Origin: CAAGNP01 sp045603545
Lineage (GTDB): Bacteria > Bacteroidota > Bacteroidia > Bacteroidales > UBA932
DNA length: 48,137 bases
NCBI GenBank assembly: GCA_045603545.1
Contig: JAZUMG010000041.1
Coordinates: 1 to 48,137 of the forward strand
Direction of reading: 5' to 3'
The translations under genes were made by a program, and so were the position numbers. This document shows, piece by piece, positions 30,479 to 40,202 of this stretch. Position 1 is the stretch's first letter. Every line of letters begins with the position of its first letter. The notes beneath the pieces were generated by a model. That model did not search any database and had not been told where the DNA came from. It was given only the letters and a program-made list of their open reading frames with translations.

Positions 30479-32146
30479 TTACTTTGAGAACTGGGCTTTC
30501 ATCAACTCGATCTTGGCCTCTGCTGTGTCGCCTTTGGCACCGAAATAGTATTTGATCTTAGGCTCTGTACCTGAAGGCCTTACTGTAACCACTGAACCAC
30601 CTTCACCGAAGAAGCGGAGCACATTTGATTTTGGAAGACCTGTCTCTTCAGGTTTGTTGTAGTCAATAACTTTGATGACCTTCTCATCACCGATAACAGT
30701 AGGAGGTGTAGCACGGTAGTCTTTCATAAGCTGCGCGATTTGCTCAGCACCGTCTTTACCTTTAAGGGTTACAGAAAGTAGTCTCTCGATAAAGATACCG
30801 AATTCTGCATAAATCTTCTGAAGCAACTGATATAGTGTCATGCCCTGGTCAGCAGCCCAAGCAGCAGCCTCTGCGATCATCTTACAAGAGTTTACAGCAT
30901 CCTTGTCCCTTACAAACTCACCGATATTGAAACCATAGCTCTCCTCACCACCGCAGATGAATACTTTTTCACCTTCATTTTCGCGGATAATCTGAGCAAT
31001 ATATTTGAAACCGGTCAATACGTCGTAGATCTGTACACCAAACTTCTTGGCAATCTCTACCAAAAGTTCAGTAGTCACGATGGTTTTAACCAAATAGTTC
31101 TTTTCAGAAAGTTTGCCAAGTTCCTGCCAGCGGGTAAGGATGTAATATGTAAGGATAGAGGCGGTCTGGTTACCGTTCATAAGTACCATTTTACCATCAT
31201 TATCCCTTACTGCGATACCTACGCGGTCTGCGTCAGGGTCTGTAGCCATAACAAGGTTTGCACCCTCTTTCTCAGCCAAATCAATAGCCATTTTAAGGGC
31301 AGATGGCTCCTCTGGGTTAGGCGACATGACTGTAGGGAAGTTTCCGTCGCTGATCTCCTGGTCTGCCACTGTAATGATATTTTTGAAACCTACTCTGCGA
31401 AGGGCCTCAGGAACAAGCCTTACACCTGTACCATGGATAGGGGTATATACGATTTTAAGATCTGCATTTTTCTCTATTGCCTCTGGGGAAAGTGTAAGAG
31501 AGAGGATAGCTTTAAGGTATTTCTCATCCATCTCTGCACCGATAGAGGTGATGTTGTATGGTGTACCGTCACCAAATTTGACTTGTGAAGGGTCGGTGAT
31601 TTTGTTTACCTCTGCGATGATGTTTCCATCGTGTGGAGGGGTAACCTGTGCACCGTCAGCCCAGAATACTTTGTAGCCATTGTACTCTTTAGGGTTGTGG
31701 GAAGCTGTAATCATGACACCAGCCTGGCAACCAAGCTCTCTGATGGTGTAGCTCAGCTCTGGAAGAGGTCTGAGATTGTCGAAAAGATATACGTGGATCT
31801 CATTTGCACCCAAAACCTGTGCTGTAATCAATGCAAATTCACGGCTGTTGTTACGTGAGTCGTAAGAGATGGCAACGTGAATCTTCTCCAAGTCTGCATA
31901 GTGCATCTTGAGATAGTTTGCAAGACCTTGGGTAGCCATACCTACGGTGTACTTGTTCATACGGTTAGTACCCACACCCATAATACCTCTGAGGCCACCT
32001 GTACCGAACTCAAGTGTACGGTAGAAAGCATCCTCAAGTTCTTTGGGATCGCCACTGTTCAACATCATGTTTACTTTTTGACGGGTCTCCACGTCATAGC
32101 TGTCAGAAAGCCAAGATTTGGCTACATCGATATAATTTCTTTCCAT
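30479..32146 (-). CDS. Phosphoglucomutase/phosphomannomutase-type sugar mutase
   Basis: A 555-residue alpha-D-phosphohexomutase with all four family loops: the phosphoserine motif TASHNPKEYNGYK, the metal-binding ATDPDADRVG, the sugar-specificity CGGEESYGF and the phosphate-binding RPSGTEPKIKYYF. The length and the N-terminal GTGGLRGIMG block point to the longer phosphoglucomutase-like subgroup. It interconverts hexose 1- and 6-phosphates in the cytoplasm, feeding nucleotide-sugar and glycogen pathways. ATG 32144-32146 (MERNYIDVA) is chosen; an in-frame start further upstream adds residues with no family similarity. It is divergent from the methyltransferase gene. Confidence 0.95.
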   Translation of the reverse strand: MERNYIDVAKSWLSDSYDVETRQKVNMMLNSGDPKELEDAFYRTLEFGTGGLRGIMGVGTNRMNKYTVGMATQGLANYLKMHYADLEKIHVAISYDSRNNSREFALITAQVLGANEIHVYLFDNLRPLPELSYTIRELGCQAGVMITASHNPKEYNGYKVFWADGAQVTPPHDGNIIAEVNKITDPSQVKFGDGTPYNITSIGAEMDEKYLKAILSLTLSPEAIEKNADLKIVYTPIHGTGVRLVPEALRRVGFKNIITVADQEISDGNFPTVMSPNPEEPSALKMAIDLAEKEGANLVMATDPDADRVGIAVRDNDGKMVLMNGNQTASILTYYILTRWQELGKLSEKNYLVKTIVTTELLVEIAKKFGVQIYDVLTGFKYIAQIIRENEGEKVFICGGEESYGFNIGEFVRDKDAVNSCKMIAEAAAWAADQGMTLYQLLQKIYAEFGIFIERLLSVTLKGKDGAEQIAQLMKDYRATPPTVIGDEKVIKVIDYNKPEETGLPKSNVLRFFGEGGSVVTVRPSGTEPKIKYYFGAKGDTAEAKIELMKAQFSK

Positions 32147-32206
32147 AGTTTTAACAGAATATTTCGCGAATTTAATAAAATTAAGCTGAAGTATCAAGGT
32201 TTAATA

Positions 32207-32214
32207 TAACTTTG
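32207..32214 (+). promoter_or_regulatory. -7 box directly before a start codon (leaderless candidate)
   Basis: An exact TAACTTTG ends six bases before the ATG at 32220. With the usual spacing the transcript would start at or one to three bases before the ATG. No clear -33 element is visible. Confidence 0.65.
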
Positions 32215-32219
32215 CATTT

Positions 32220-33431
32220 ATGGAGGGTAAAACATTACAATTCATTATTGAACACGACGGTGAGGATGTGACAAAATTTCTCCTCTCACCAGGAAAATTC
32301 CCAGGTGTGGATATCCCATTGGCTGCCCGCTGCATAGAAGCGAGGCGTAAAATCAAAACAAAGATACCGGTTTTCTGGGATGAACCCTCCCTACTCTATC
32401 CCGATACCCTGGCACTGGAGCAGTGCAGCTCCCAGACATCTGCTGAATACAAGGCTGCCCTCATTCCTGAAGGGGCCACAGTGGCTGATCTTACAGGAGG
32501 TCTTGGGGTAGATTCCTTTTTCCTCTCCAGGAGGGCATCTGAACTCCACTACTTCGAAAGGAAGCCACATCTTGCAGAGGCAGCAGCGGCCAACTTTGCC
32601 ACTTTGGGTGCATTGAATATCCGTTGCCATACAGCAGAACTCACCCTCAGTGACATTGCTTCGCCTGATTTCCCAAAGGCCGATGTGATTTTCATCGACC
32701 CTGCACGAAGGGACAAATCGGGTGGCAGAGTATATTCGGTAGCAGATTGCGAGCCCAACCTGGTAGAATGGAGAGAACCTCTTCTGGCCAAAGCTGGTGA
32801 GATTATGGCAAAAATCTCCCCAATGGCAGACATTTCACAGGTCCTCAGGGAGTTGCCCGGCATCATAGAAATCCATATCATATCAGTGGACCACGAGTGC
32901 AAGGAGCTCCTCCTCCGCATCACCGGTCAGAACGTGGTTGAGCCAAGAATCATAACTGCCAACCTCACCAAAGATGGGGCACAGCACTTCGAATTCACAG
33001 GGCAGGAAGAATCATCAGCAGAAGCTGCTTACATTGAGCCAGCATCAATTGTCAACTATTGCCAAGGGGGATGCTACCTCTACGAGCCCAACAAATCCAT
33101 AACCAAGGGTGGAGCTTTCAAACTTGTCTCACAAAAATTTGGGGTGGGTAAAGTATCCCCCACCACGCACCTCTACTTTTCTGAGTCTCACAAGTCTGAC
33201 TTCCCAGGGAAATGCTTCCGTGTCATAGAGGGTGCACCATTCAACAAACGGACTTTGGGTGAATGGAAGAAGAAATATCCCCGTGCGTCTGTGACAGCCA
33301 AGAACTTCCCCATCTCATCAGAGGATCTGGCCAAAAGGCTCGGTACAAAGGAGGATGACCGCCTACACATCTTTGGATTTACAGCCATAGGGGGAGAGAA
33401 GTACCTGTTCTGCACCGAAAGGGTCCAATGA
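32220..33431 (+). CDS. THUMP-like SAM-dependent methyltransferase
   Basis: A 403-residue class I methyltransferase. The SAM-binding loop is VADLTGGLGVDSFFLS near residues 88-103, and the catalytic-loop analogue is FIDPARRDKSGGRVY near residue 159. The C-terminal third (GAFKLVSQKFGVGKV, HLYFSESHKSDFPGK) matches the THUMP-like domain found in this Bacteroidota group. An RNA substrate is likely but not known. The start lies six bases after a -7 box and the stop is 4 bp from the convergent helicase stop. Confidence 0.85.
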   Translation: MEGKTLQFIIEHDGEDVTKFLLSPGKFPGVDIPLAARCIEARRKIKTKIPVFWDEPSLLYPDTLALEQCSSQTSAEYKAALIPEGATVADLTGGLGVDSFFLSRRASELHYFERKPHLAEAAAANFATLGALNIRCHTAELTLSDIASPDFPKADVIFIDPARRDKSGGRVYSVADCEPNLVEWREPLLAKAGEIMAKISPMADISQVLRELPGIIEIHIISVDHECKELLLRITGQNVVEPRIITANLTKDGAQHFEFTGQEESSAEAAYIEPASIVNYCQGGCYLYEPNKSITKGGAFKLVSQKFGVGKVSPTTHLYFSESHKSDFPGKCFRVIEGAPFNKRTLGEWKKKYPRASVTAKNFPISSEDLAKRLGTKEDDRLHIFGFTAIGGEKYLFCTERVQ

Positions 33432-33435
33432 GTTG

Positions 33436-34851
33436 CTAACCCAACAAATTTTTGGGGAAATTGACCAAATACACCTTCTCCACCCCACGGGTGAGGGCAG
33501 TGTAAAGCCATTTAAGGTCATCTGGAGTGAGATCATCCTTCCAGAACGGATTATCGATGAATACACAACGCCACTGCCCACCTTGCGATTTATGACAGGT
33601 GATGGCTGCTGCATATTTCAACTGGAGGGCATTGTAGTATTTGTCTTCCCGGACAGCCTGGTTTCTCTTCTTTTTGGTGGTCAGGTGGTCATAATCGGCA
33701 TATACCCCCTCATAGAGAGCCTGCTGCTGCTCCTGTGTAAGTGATGCGCTTTCAGACTGCAGTGTGTCCAGGATGATTTTGGCAGAGATCTCAATGTCAT
33801 GATAGTCCTGAAAAGAGAGGATTGCATCTGCAAAATGGAGCCCGTAACGCTCTTCATAGTTACGTATCTTCATAAGTTCGGCCACATCTCCATTGGCAAT
33901 GAAATCCAGATCCTCAATATCATCCAGAAACTGGTAGCAGTTCTTTACGACCATCACCTTGTCACCACGGCACAACTGCTCCTCTTTGGAGAGGACCTGT
34001 GCACGGATGCCGTTATTGTAGCGGTTTGCCCTTTTATTGGAGCGGCACAGGACCACTGTATCATCTGTACCGAACCTTCCGAAAGCATCATCCAGGGACT
34101 CAATAAGGTCACCGCCACTTATGCTCTCGATATCCTTAAACCCTTTAAGATCAAGTTTAAGAGATATGTCAGAATAATCATAACTCTCTATAATCTTGCG
34201 TATTATGGTAGCATTATGCAAAATACCGGACTCCTCCGCCTGACGCACCACTGTAGAGAGTTCCATATAATCAACATTTCCAAAGACCTCCATACACCCC
34301 TTATCAAGTGCCGGACTCACCTCCTCCATAACAGGGGGAAGCTGGGCGTTGTCCCCTATCAGGATAAGTTTATTGCCACTTCCGTTACGGACATACTGTA
34401 CCAGATCCATAAGGAGGTTGCCTGAGCCAAAAAGAGATCCCGGAGAATCAATAGATATCAGCGATGCCTCATCCACAATGTAGACAGTATCGTTGGCCTT
34501 ATTGAAGTCAAGGGTAAATTTGCTCATCACATCAGATGAGGATTTCTGCCTGTAGATCTGCTTGTGTATGGTAAGTGAACTGAAACCCGTGTATCCTGCC
34601 AGCACCTTGGCCGCACGGCCAGTCGGGGCCATAAGTTTGAATTTTATCTGAAACTCCTTGAGTGTCTTGACATATGCACCTATAGCAGATGTTTTTCCTG
34701 TACCAGCATATCCGTTTACCACCATTATATCGCACTCCTCACGCTGTATGGTAAAATCTGAAAGCCCCTTGAACAAATTATTCTGACAAGCAGTAGGTTC
34801 AAAGGGGAAATTTCTCCTTATGTGGTCAAAAAAGAAATCTGCGGCCGACAT
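33436..34851 (-). CDS. RecD-like superfamily 1B DNA helicase
   Basis: A 471-residue ATPase. Walker A is GYAGTGKTS at 47-55, Walker B is VYIVDEASLIS, and motif III is LILIGDNAQLPPV. The C-terminal UvrD-like motifs are present (HKSQGGQWRCVFID and LYTALTRGVEKVYLV). It is shorter than RecD2 (about 700-740 residues) and lacks the N-terminal helix-hairpin-helix part, so it belongs to the compact AAA_30/RecD-like group. It probably unwinds DNA in repair; no partner nuclease is in the window. It starts two bases after the convergent-side space and is three bases from trkH. Confidence 0.88.
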   Translation of the reverse strand: MSAADFFFDHIRRNFPFEPTACQNNLFKGLSDFTIQREECDIMVVNGYAGTGKTSAIGAYVKTLKEFQIKFKLMAPTGRAAKVLAGYTGFSSLTIHKQIYRQKSSSDVMSKFTLDFNKANDTVYIVDEASLISIDSPGSLFGSGNLLMDLVQYVRNGSGNKLILIGDNAQLPPVMEEVSPALDKGCMEVFGNVDYMELSTVVRQAEESGILHNATIIRKIIESYDYSDISLKLDLKGFKDIESISGGDLIESLDDAFGRFGTDDTVVLCRSNKRANRYNNGIRAQVLSKEEQLCRGDKVMVVKNCYQFLDDIEDLDFIANGDVAELMKIRNYEERYGLHFADAILSFQDYHDIEISAKIILDTLQSESASLTQEQQQALYEGVYADYDHLTTKKKRNQAVREDKYYNALQLKYAAAITCHKSQGGQWRCVFIDNPFWKDDLTPDDLKWLYTALTRGVEKVYLVNFPKNLLG

Positions 34852-34853
34852 CT

Positions 34854-36305
34854 CTATCTCCTCCTTATTCTAAAGATGGAGAACATTACGAGAATTGGAT
34901 AAATCTCAAGACGTCCGAATAGCATTTGAAGTGAGAAGAAGAACCTCACTGCTCCAGGAAAGTGCGAATAATTCTCCAGAGAACCACAGCTTCCGAATGC
35001 AGGACCGATATTGGCTGTCATAGATATCGATGATGTGAAGGCATCGGTAAAATCGAGACCGAAAGCAGCCACAACTATTGCGCCGAAAACAATTACGAAA
35101 AGGTACAATGAAGCAAAGAGGGCCACACCCAAAATGACATCACTTTCAATCCTTCTGCCACCCACTTTTATCTGCACCACTGACGAAGGGTGCTGCAGCT
35201 TCACGAGCTGGGCCTTCAGCGTCTTGTACAATATAAGTACCCTGTCCACCTTCAGACCACCTGTTGTGGAACCTGAACAGGCCCCCTGAATAGAGAGGTA
35301 GATCAATATGAGTATCGAGAAAGCAGGCCATACAGATGTATCTGCCGTAGCAAAACCTGTAGTGGTGCAGATAGTGACTACCTGGAAAAAGGCCATTCTC
35401 AGAGCTTCAAACCAATTCTTTTCTATCCCCATATGTACCAGATTCAGAGATATTGCCAGAGTACATATCACGATAGAGATCAGAAAGAACCTTATTACGG
35501 GCGATTTGAATATCTTGGTGGAGTGTGCAACAACAAAAGCGTATATGAGTCCGAAATGGAGACCGGAAATGATGGTAAATATATTCACCACCATCTCGAT
35601 ACTGAAGGAGTCAAAGGCCATCAAAGAGGCATTTCTGGTACTGAATCCACCTGTAGCCACAATACTGAATGCGTGGTTGACTGCATCAAATGGGGTCATG
35701 CCGGCCAGACACAATGACACAAATGCCAGAATGGTAATGCCCAGATATACAGAGAGGATAATCCTTATGAGCTCTTTGGTTCTGTATCTGTAATTCTCTT
35801 TTGACAGGGACGAAATCTCCATTTTGGTCATCTTGAACCTGAAGGTACTCATCGTAGGGAGAACCAGCAATGTAAAAACCACCACCCCTACACCTCCGAT
35901 AAAGTGTGTAGATGACCTCCAGAAGAGGAGACCCTTAGGAAGATCCTCTATATTGTTGAGTATGGTTGCACCTGTGGTGGTAAAACCTGAAACTGACTCA
36001 AAAAATGCATTGGGCAGTGTAAATTCCCCTCCCCACATCAGGTATGGCAACATTCCGAAAATACATGACAGGAACCAGGCCAGTATGGTAATGGCAAAAC
36101 CTTCTGATATGCTTATCTCTTCTGCCCTACGGACAAAAATAAGGGGGAAAAGTCCGACAATAAGGGTAGTAATACCACTGATAAGGAGGGGTGTAAAGGA
36201 GGAATCCATCCCATTCAGGATAGATATCACCATAGACAGAAGCATAAATGACCCGTTGAAGATCAATGTAACTCCCAGATACCTCGATATCAGTTTAATG
36301 TTCAT
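34854..36305 (-). CDS. trkH: TrkH-type potassium uptake channel subunit
   Basis: A 483-residue membrane protein with the four-fold P-loop architecture of TrkH/KtrB. Selectivity-filter segments are SGFTTTGAT, VATGGFST, CTTTGFATAD and TANIGPAFG. The CSGSTTGGLKVDR loop is characteristic. It takes up K+ together with a TrkA ring, which is not encoded nearby. Its ATG overlaps the stop of the upstream sensor-like gene (ATGA), so the two are translationally coupled, and the helicase gene follows after two bases. Confidence 0.96.
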   Translation of the reverse strand: MNIKLISRYLGVTLIFNGSFMLLSMVISILNGMDSSFTPLLISGITTLIVGLFPLIFVRRAEEISISEGFAITILAWFLSCIFGMLPYLMWGGEFTLPNAFFESVSGFTTTGATILNNIEDLPKGLLFWRSSTHFIGGVGVVVFTLLVLPTMSTFRFKMTKMEISSLSKENYRYRTKELIRIILSVYLGITILAFVSLCLAGMTPFDAVNHAFSIVATGGFSTRNASLMAFDSFSIEMVVNIFTIISGLHFGLIYAFVVAHSTKIFKSPVIRFFLISIVICTLAISLNLVHMGIEKNWFEALRMAFFQVVTICTTTGFATADTSVWPAFSILILIYLSIQGACSGSTTGGLKVDRVLILYKTLKAQLVKLQHPSSVVQIKVGGRRIESDVILGVALFASLYLFVIVFGAIVVAAFGLDFTDAFTSSISMTANIGPAFGSCGSLENYSHFPGAVRFFFSLQMLFGRLEIYPILVMFSIFRIRRR

Positions 36306-37090
36306 AGTTTTTTCTTAAGATTCCTGTTCTCCTCTATAATCTCCTTGATATTCCCGTTGAGTTCCTCCATCTGGTCACGGCCGAAATCGAACTTGACATC
36401 ATAACCTTTGTTGTATTCCCTGTAACTCTTAAGACCTTTGTTTATCTTGATCACAGGCTTAATAAGGTAGAGATTAAGGAAATAATTGAACAGAAGTACC
36501 AAAATTATACCCACCAGTGCAGCTACAATGATAGGGGTGATGGAGCGGTAGAATCTGTCATTGAGGCTGTAATAATTCTCTGCCAATCCATTCTGTGAGA
36601 TCAGTGTAAGCTTCTGGATATAGTCTCTCAACTTGTCATATACACCCTGAAGTCTGTTGAAATACCAGTCTCGTCTCTGCGAATAGCCCTGCAACCACAC
36701 ATCGGGTGCTTCATTTACCACGTGCATATATGCCACGAAAGCGAACAATACGGAGTCTGCCATAACCTTCTCCTCTTTCATGGTAAAGTGGTGCTTCAAA
36801 TCATCAAAGCTCTCCACAAACTCTTTATTGTCCACAAAGTGGGGTACATCCATAATGGTCTGATTCTCCCCTATCTGTTCCAGGATATAGGTATTGTATT
36901 CCTCACTTATATTCATAAGGTTTCTGGATGTATTGACACAGGCAATATTGTCTGCGAGAATGGATGAGACATACTTGCTCAGCCTTTCAAACTCCACAAA
37001 CGAGATGACACAAGACAACAACAATATCAGTCCTATCACTATAGAACCGAGAAAAACCTTGCTTTTTATACCAAGTACAAAATGTTTCAT
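36302..37090 (-). CDS. Membrane sensor-like protein with HAMP linker and no output domain
   Basis: A 262-residue protein with a first membrane helix at about residues 10-30, an extracytoplasmic helical region of about 140 residues resembling a four-helix sensor, a second membrane helix near 200-220, a HAMP-like linker (LIKPVIKINKGLKSYREYN) and a short coiled-coil end (IKEIIEENRNLKKKL). It stops where a kinase or methyl-accepting domain would start. ATG 37088-37090 is chosen because it begins the signal-anchor; an in-frame start further upstream would cross the gapA terminator. Overlap with trkH suggests a regulatory partner of K+ uptake, which is inference. Confidence 0.8.
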   Translation of the reverse strand: MKHFVLGIKSKVFLGSIVIGLILLLSCVISFVEFERLSKYVSSILADNIACVNTSRNLMNISEEYNTYILEQIGENQTIMDVPHFVDNKEFVESFDDLKHHFTMKEEKVMADSVLFAFVAYMHVVNEAPDVWLQGYSQRRDWYFNRLQGVYDKLRDYIQKLTLISQNGLAENYYSLNDRFYRSITPIIVAALVGIILVLLFNYFLNLYLIKPVIKINKGLKSYREYNKGYDVKFDFGRDQMEELNGNIKEIIEENRNLKKKL

Positions 37091-37094
37091 ATCG

Positions 37095-37102
37095 CAAAGA
37101 TA
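37095..37102 (-). promoter_or_regulatory. -7 box abutting the gapA terminator (leaderless candidate)
   Basis: An exact TATCTTTG ends four bases before the sensor ATG and overlaps the end of the gapA terminator T-tract. A start at the usual distance would give a leader of zero to two bases. No -33 match is visible inside the terminator stem. Confidence 0.6.
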
Positions 37103-37109
37103 TAAAAAA

Positions 37110-37135
37110 ACGGGCCACCTGTGCCGGTAGCCCGT
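37110..37135 (-). terminator. Rho-independent terminator of gapA
   Basis: On the minus strand ACGGGC and GCCCGT pair, with further partial pairing inside (ACCGGCACAGGT), followed by seven Ts. It lies 22 bp after the gapA stop. Confidence 0.9.
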
Positions 37136-37157
37136 CAAAATATCCTGAAAGGTCAGA

Positions 37158-38162
<1,005 letters not shown>

Positions 38163-38209
38163 TTTCTTATATTATTTAATTAAACAATTCCTTTGTTTCT
38201 AAAATCGTG

Positions 38210-38217
38210 CAAATTTA
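38210..38217 (-). promoter_or_regulatory. -7 box of gapA
   Basis: An exact TAAATTTG on the minus strand, 47 bp upstream of the gapA ATG, giving a leader of about 40 nt. The -33 region is only T-rich. Confidence 0.65.
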
Positions 38218-38240
38218 GAAAAATTAGGAATAAAATAAAC

Positions 38241-38248
38241 TATCTTTG
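38241..38248 (+). promoter_or_regulatory. -7 box of the surE-lpxB-dapF operon
   Basis: An exact TATCTTTG, 17 bp before the surE ATG. It lies 23 bp from the divergent gapA box, so both promoters use the same short AT-rich segment. Confidence 0.65.
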
Positions 38249-38265
38249 CATAAGAATTTTATGTT

Positions 38266-39048
38266 ATGGAGAGAAAAATTGAGATTTTAATCACTAATGA
38301 TGATAGCGTAAAAGCAAAAGGGATCAATGTTCTTGCCCGTATGATGATGCAATACGGCCACGTCACAGTAGTGGGGCCGGCTGAGCCTCAGTCAGGCAAA
38401 TCGGCTGCGTTGTCACTTGCAACACCCCAATATCTGAAAAAGGTACACGAAGAGGAAGGATTGCGGATATACTCGTTCGAGGGGACCCCAGTTGACTGCG
38501 TCAAACTGGCAATGAATGTATTCTTCACCGAACGCCGCCCGGACCTCATCATGTCGGGTATCAACCACGGCCCCAATTTTTCTGTAGCCTCCCTATACTC
38601 AGGCACATTGGGGGCCTGCATTGAAGGGACACTGTACGAAGTCCCCTCCATAGGCTTCTCCATCAACACACACAGCGATGACCCTGACTTTTCATCTGTA
38701 GAGCGTTACGGCAGGATCATCCTTGACAAATTCTTCAGCGATCCCCACTCCAAAGATACGTACCTCAATATCAACTTCCCCCATATCCCTGCCGATGAGG
38801 TACAAGGGATCAGGATGGCCCGCAGAGGGCTTGGAAGGTGGGTGAAGGAGTATGAGATCCGCGAGGACAGCGAAGGGGGGAAATTCTACTTTATGAAGGG
38901 GGAATTTGAAAATCTTGAGACTATGCCCGATTTCGGTGACCACACACTCAATGTCCTCGGCAAATATGTCACAATAGTACCGCACAAGGTGGACACCACC
39001 GACTACCAGGAGATAGAGAGGCTCCGCTCAGCGTGGAATCTGCAATAA
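38266..39048 (+). CDS. surE: 5'/3'-nucleotidase SurE
   Basis: A 260-residue survival protein that removes phosphate from nucleoside monophosphates. The metal-binding acidic pair Asp12-Asp13 lies in ILITNDDSVKAKGI (most relatives have Gly after the pair, here Ser). Further family motifs are VVGPAEPQSGKSAALS and MSGINHGPNFSVASLYSGTL. Length is normal. It is first in the surE-lpxB-dapF operon; lpxB starts ten bases after its stop. Confidence 0.96.
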   Translation: MERKIEILITNDDSVKAKGINVLARMMMQYGHVTVVGPAEPQSGKSAALSLATPQYLKKVHEEEGLRIYSFEGTPVDCVKLAMNVFFTERRPDLIMSGINHGPNFSVASLYSGTLGACIEGTLYEVPSIGFSINTHSDDPDFSSVERYGRIILDKFFSDPHSKDTYLNINFPHIPADEVQGIRMARRGLGRWVKEYEIREDSEGGKFYFMKGEFENLETMPDFGDHTLNVLGKYVTIVPHKVDTTDYQEIERLRSAWNLQ

Positions 39049-39058
39049 AACTTGCCAT

Positions 39059-40198
39059 ATGAAATACTACATCATCGCAGGAGAGGCATCAGGTGACCTT
39101 CACGGTTCAAACCTTATGAAGGGGCTCTATGCCGCTGACCCCCAATGTGATGTAAGATTCTGGGGTGGAGACAGGATGGCTGCAGTGGGTGGAACAATGG
39201 TGCGTCACTACAAAGGGACTGCCGTTATGGGCTTCGTGGAGGTATTGGCGAAGGCCAATAAAATTCTGGGCAACCTCTCATTCTGCAAAAAAGATATCCT
39301 CGAATACTCACCCGATGTTGTGATACTGATAGACTATGCGGGATTCAATCTGAAAATTGCCCGCTTCGCCAAGGAGAACGGAATCAGGACATTCTACTAC
39401 ATTGCCCCCAAGGTGTGGGCCTGGAAAGAGGGTCGAATCACGAAGCTCCGTAAATATGTGGACAAACTTTTTATCATATTCCCATTTGAGATAGAGTATT
39501 TCCACAAAAAGGGGATCGATGCCGTATATCGTGGCAATCCCCTTATCGACAGCATCGCCAACCACAGATCCAGTCACGAGACCCGCTCAGAGTTCCTTCA
39601 GAGGCACCATCTTGAGGAGAAGCCCATCATAGCCCTCCTGGCCGGGAGCCGCAAGACAGAGATCAGCTGGCTCCTCCCCCGCTTCAAAGAGGCTGCAGCA
39701 CTTCTTCCGGAGGGGTACCAGATACTCCTTGCAGGGGCACCATCGATTGAATTGGAATACTACAGGAAATATATAGAAGGGAGCAATATTAAACTTATCC
39801 CTGATGACACCTATGGTGTGCTACGCAATGCAGAGGCAGCAGTAGTGGCCTCCGGCACAGCAAGCCTTGAGACCGCCCTTATCGGGACTCCGCAGGTAGT
39901 CTGCTATGGTGGCAACCCCATATCCTTCTGGATTGCAAAGCAGTTTATCCTCCACTCAAAGAGCATATCCTACATATCTCTGGGCAATCTGATAATAAAC
40001 CGTCAGGCATTCCGCGAGCTGCTGCAGGATGATTGCACCGGCAAGACCATTTCAGATGAGGTGGTTAGGCTCATTTCAGACCATCAGTACAGAGATGAAA
40101 TGCTCCACAATTACAGCGAGATACAGAAAGCCCTCGGCGGAGAGGGGGCATCTGTCAAAGTCGCTGAAGCAATGATTGAAGAACTTAAAAAACAATAA
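39059..40198 (+). CDS. lpxB: Lipid-A-disaccharide synthase
   Basis: A 379-residue glycosyltransferase that joins UDP-diacylglucosamine and lipid X to form the lipid A disaccharide at the inner membrane. The N-terminal IIAGEASGDLHGSNLM motif is diagnostic. Further family blocks are YYIAPKVWAWKEGR, the LLAGSRKTEI segment and VASGTASLETALIGTPQVV. Length is normal. It confirms a Gram-negative envelope. It lies between surE and dapF in a tight operon. Confidence 0.97.
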   Translation: MKYYIIAGEASGDLHGSNLMKGLYAADPQCDVRFWGGDRMAAVGGTMVRHYKGTAVMGFVEVLAKANKILGNLSFCKKDILEYSPDVVILIDYAGFNLKIARFAKENGIRTFYYIAPKVWAWKEGRITKLRKYVDKLFIIFPFEIEYFHKKGIDAVYRGNPLIDSIANHRSSHETRSEFLQRHHLEEKPIIALLAGSRKTEISWLLPRFKEAAALLPEGYQILLAGAPSIELEYYRKYIEGSNIKLIPDDTYGVLRNAEAAVVASGTASLETALIGTPQVVCYGGNPISFWIAKQFILHSKSISYISLGNLIINRQAFRELLQDDCTGKTISDEVVRLISDHQYRDEMLHNYSEIQKALGGEGASVKVAEAMIEELKKQ

Positions 40199-40202
40199 TA
40201 AA

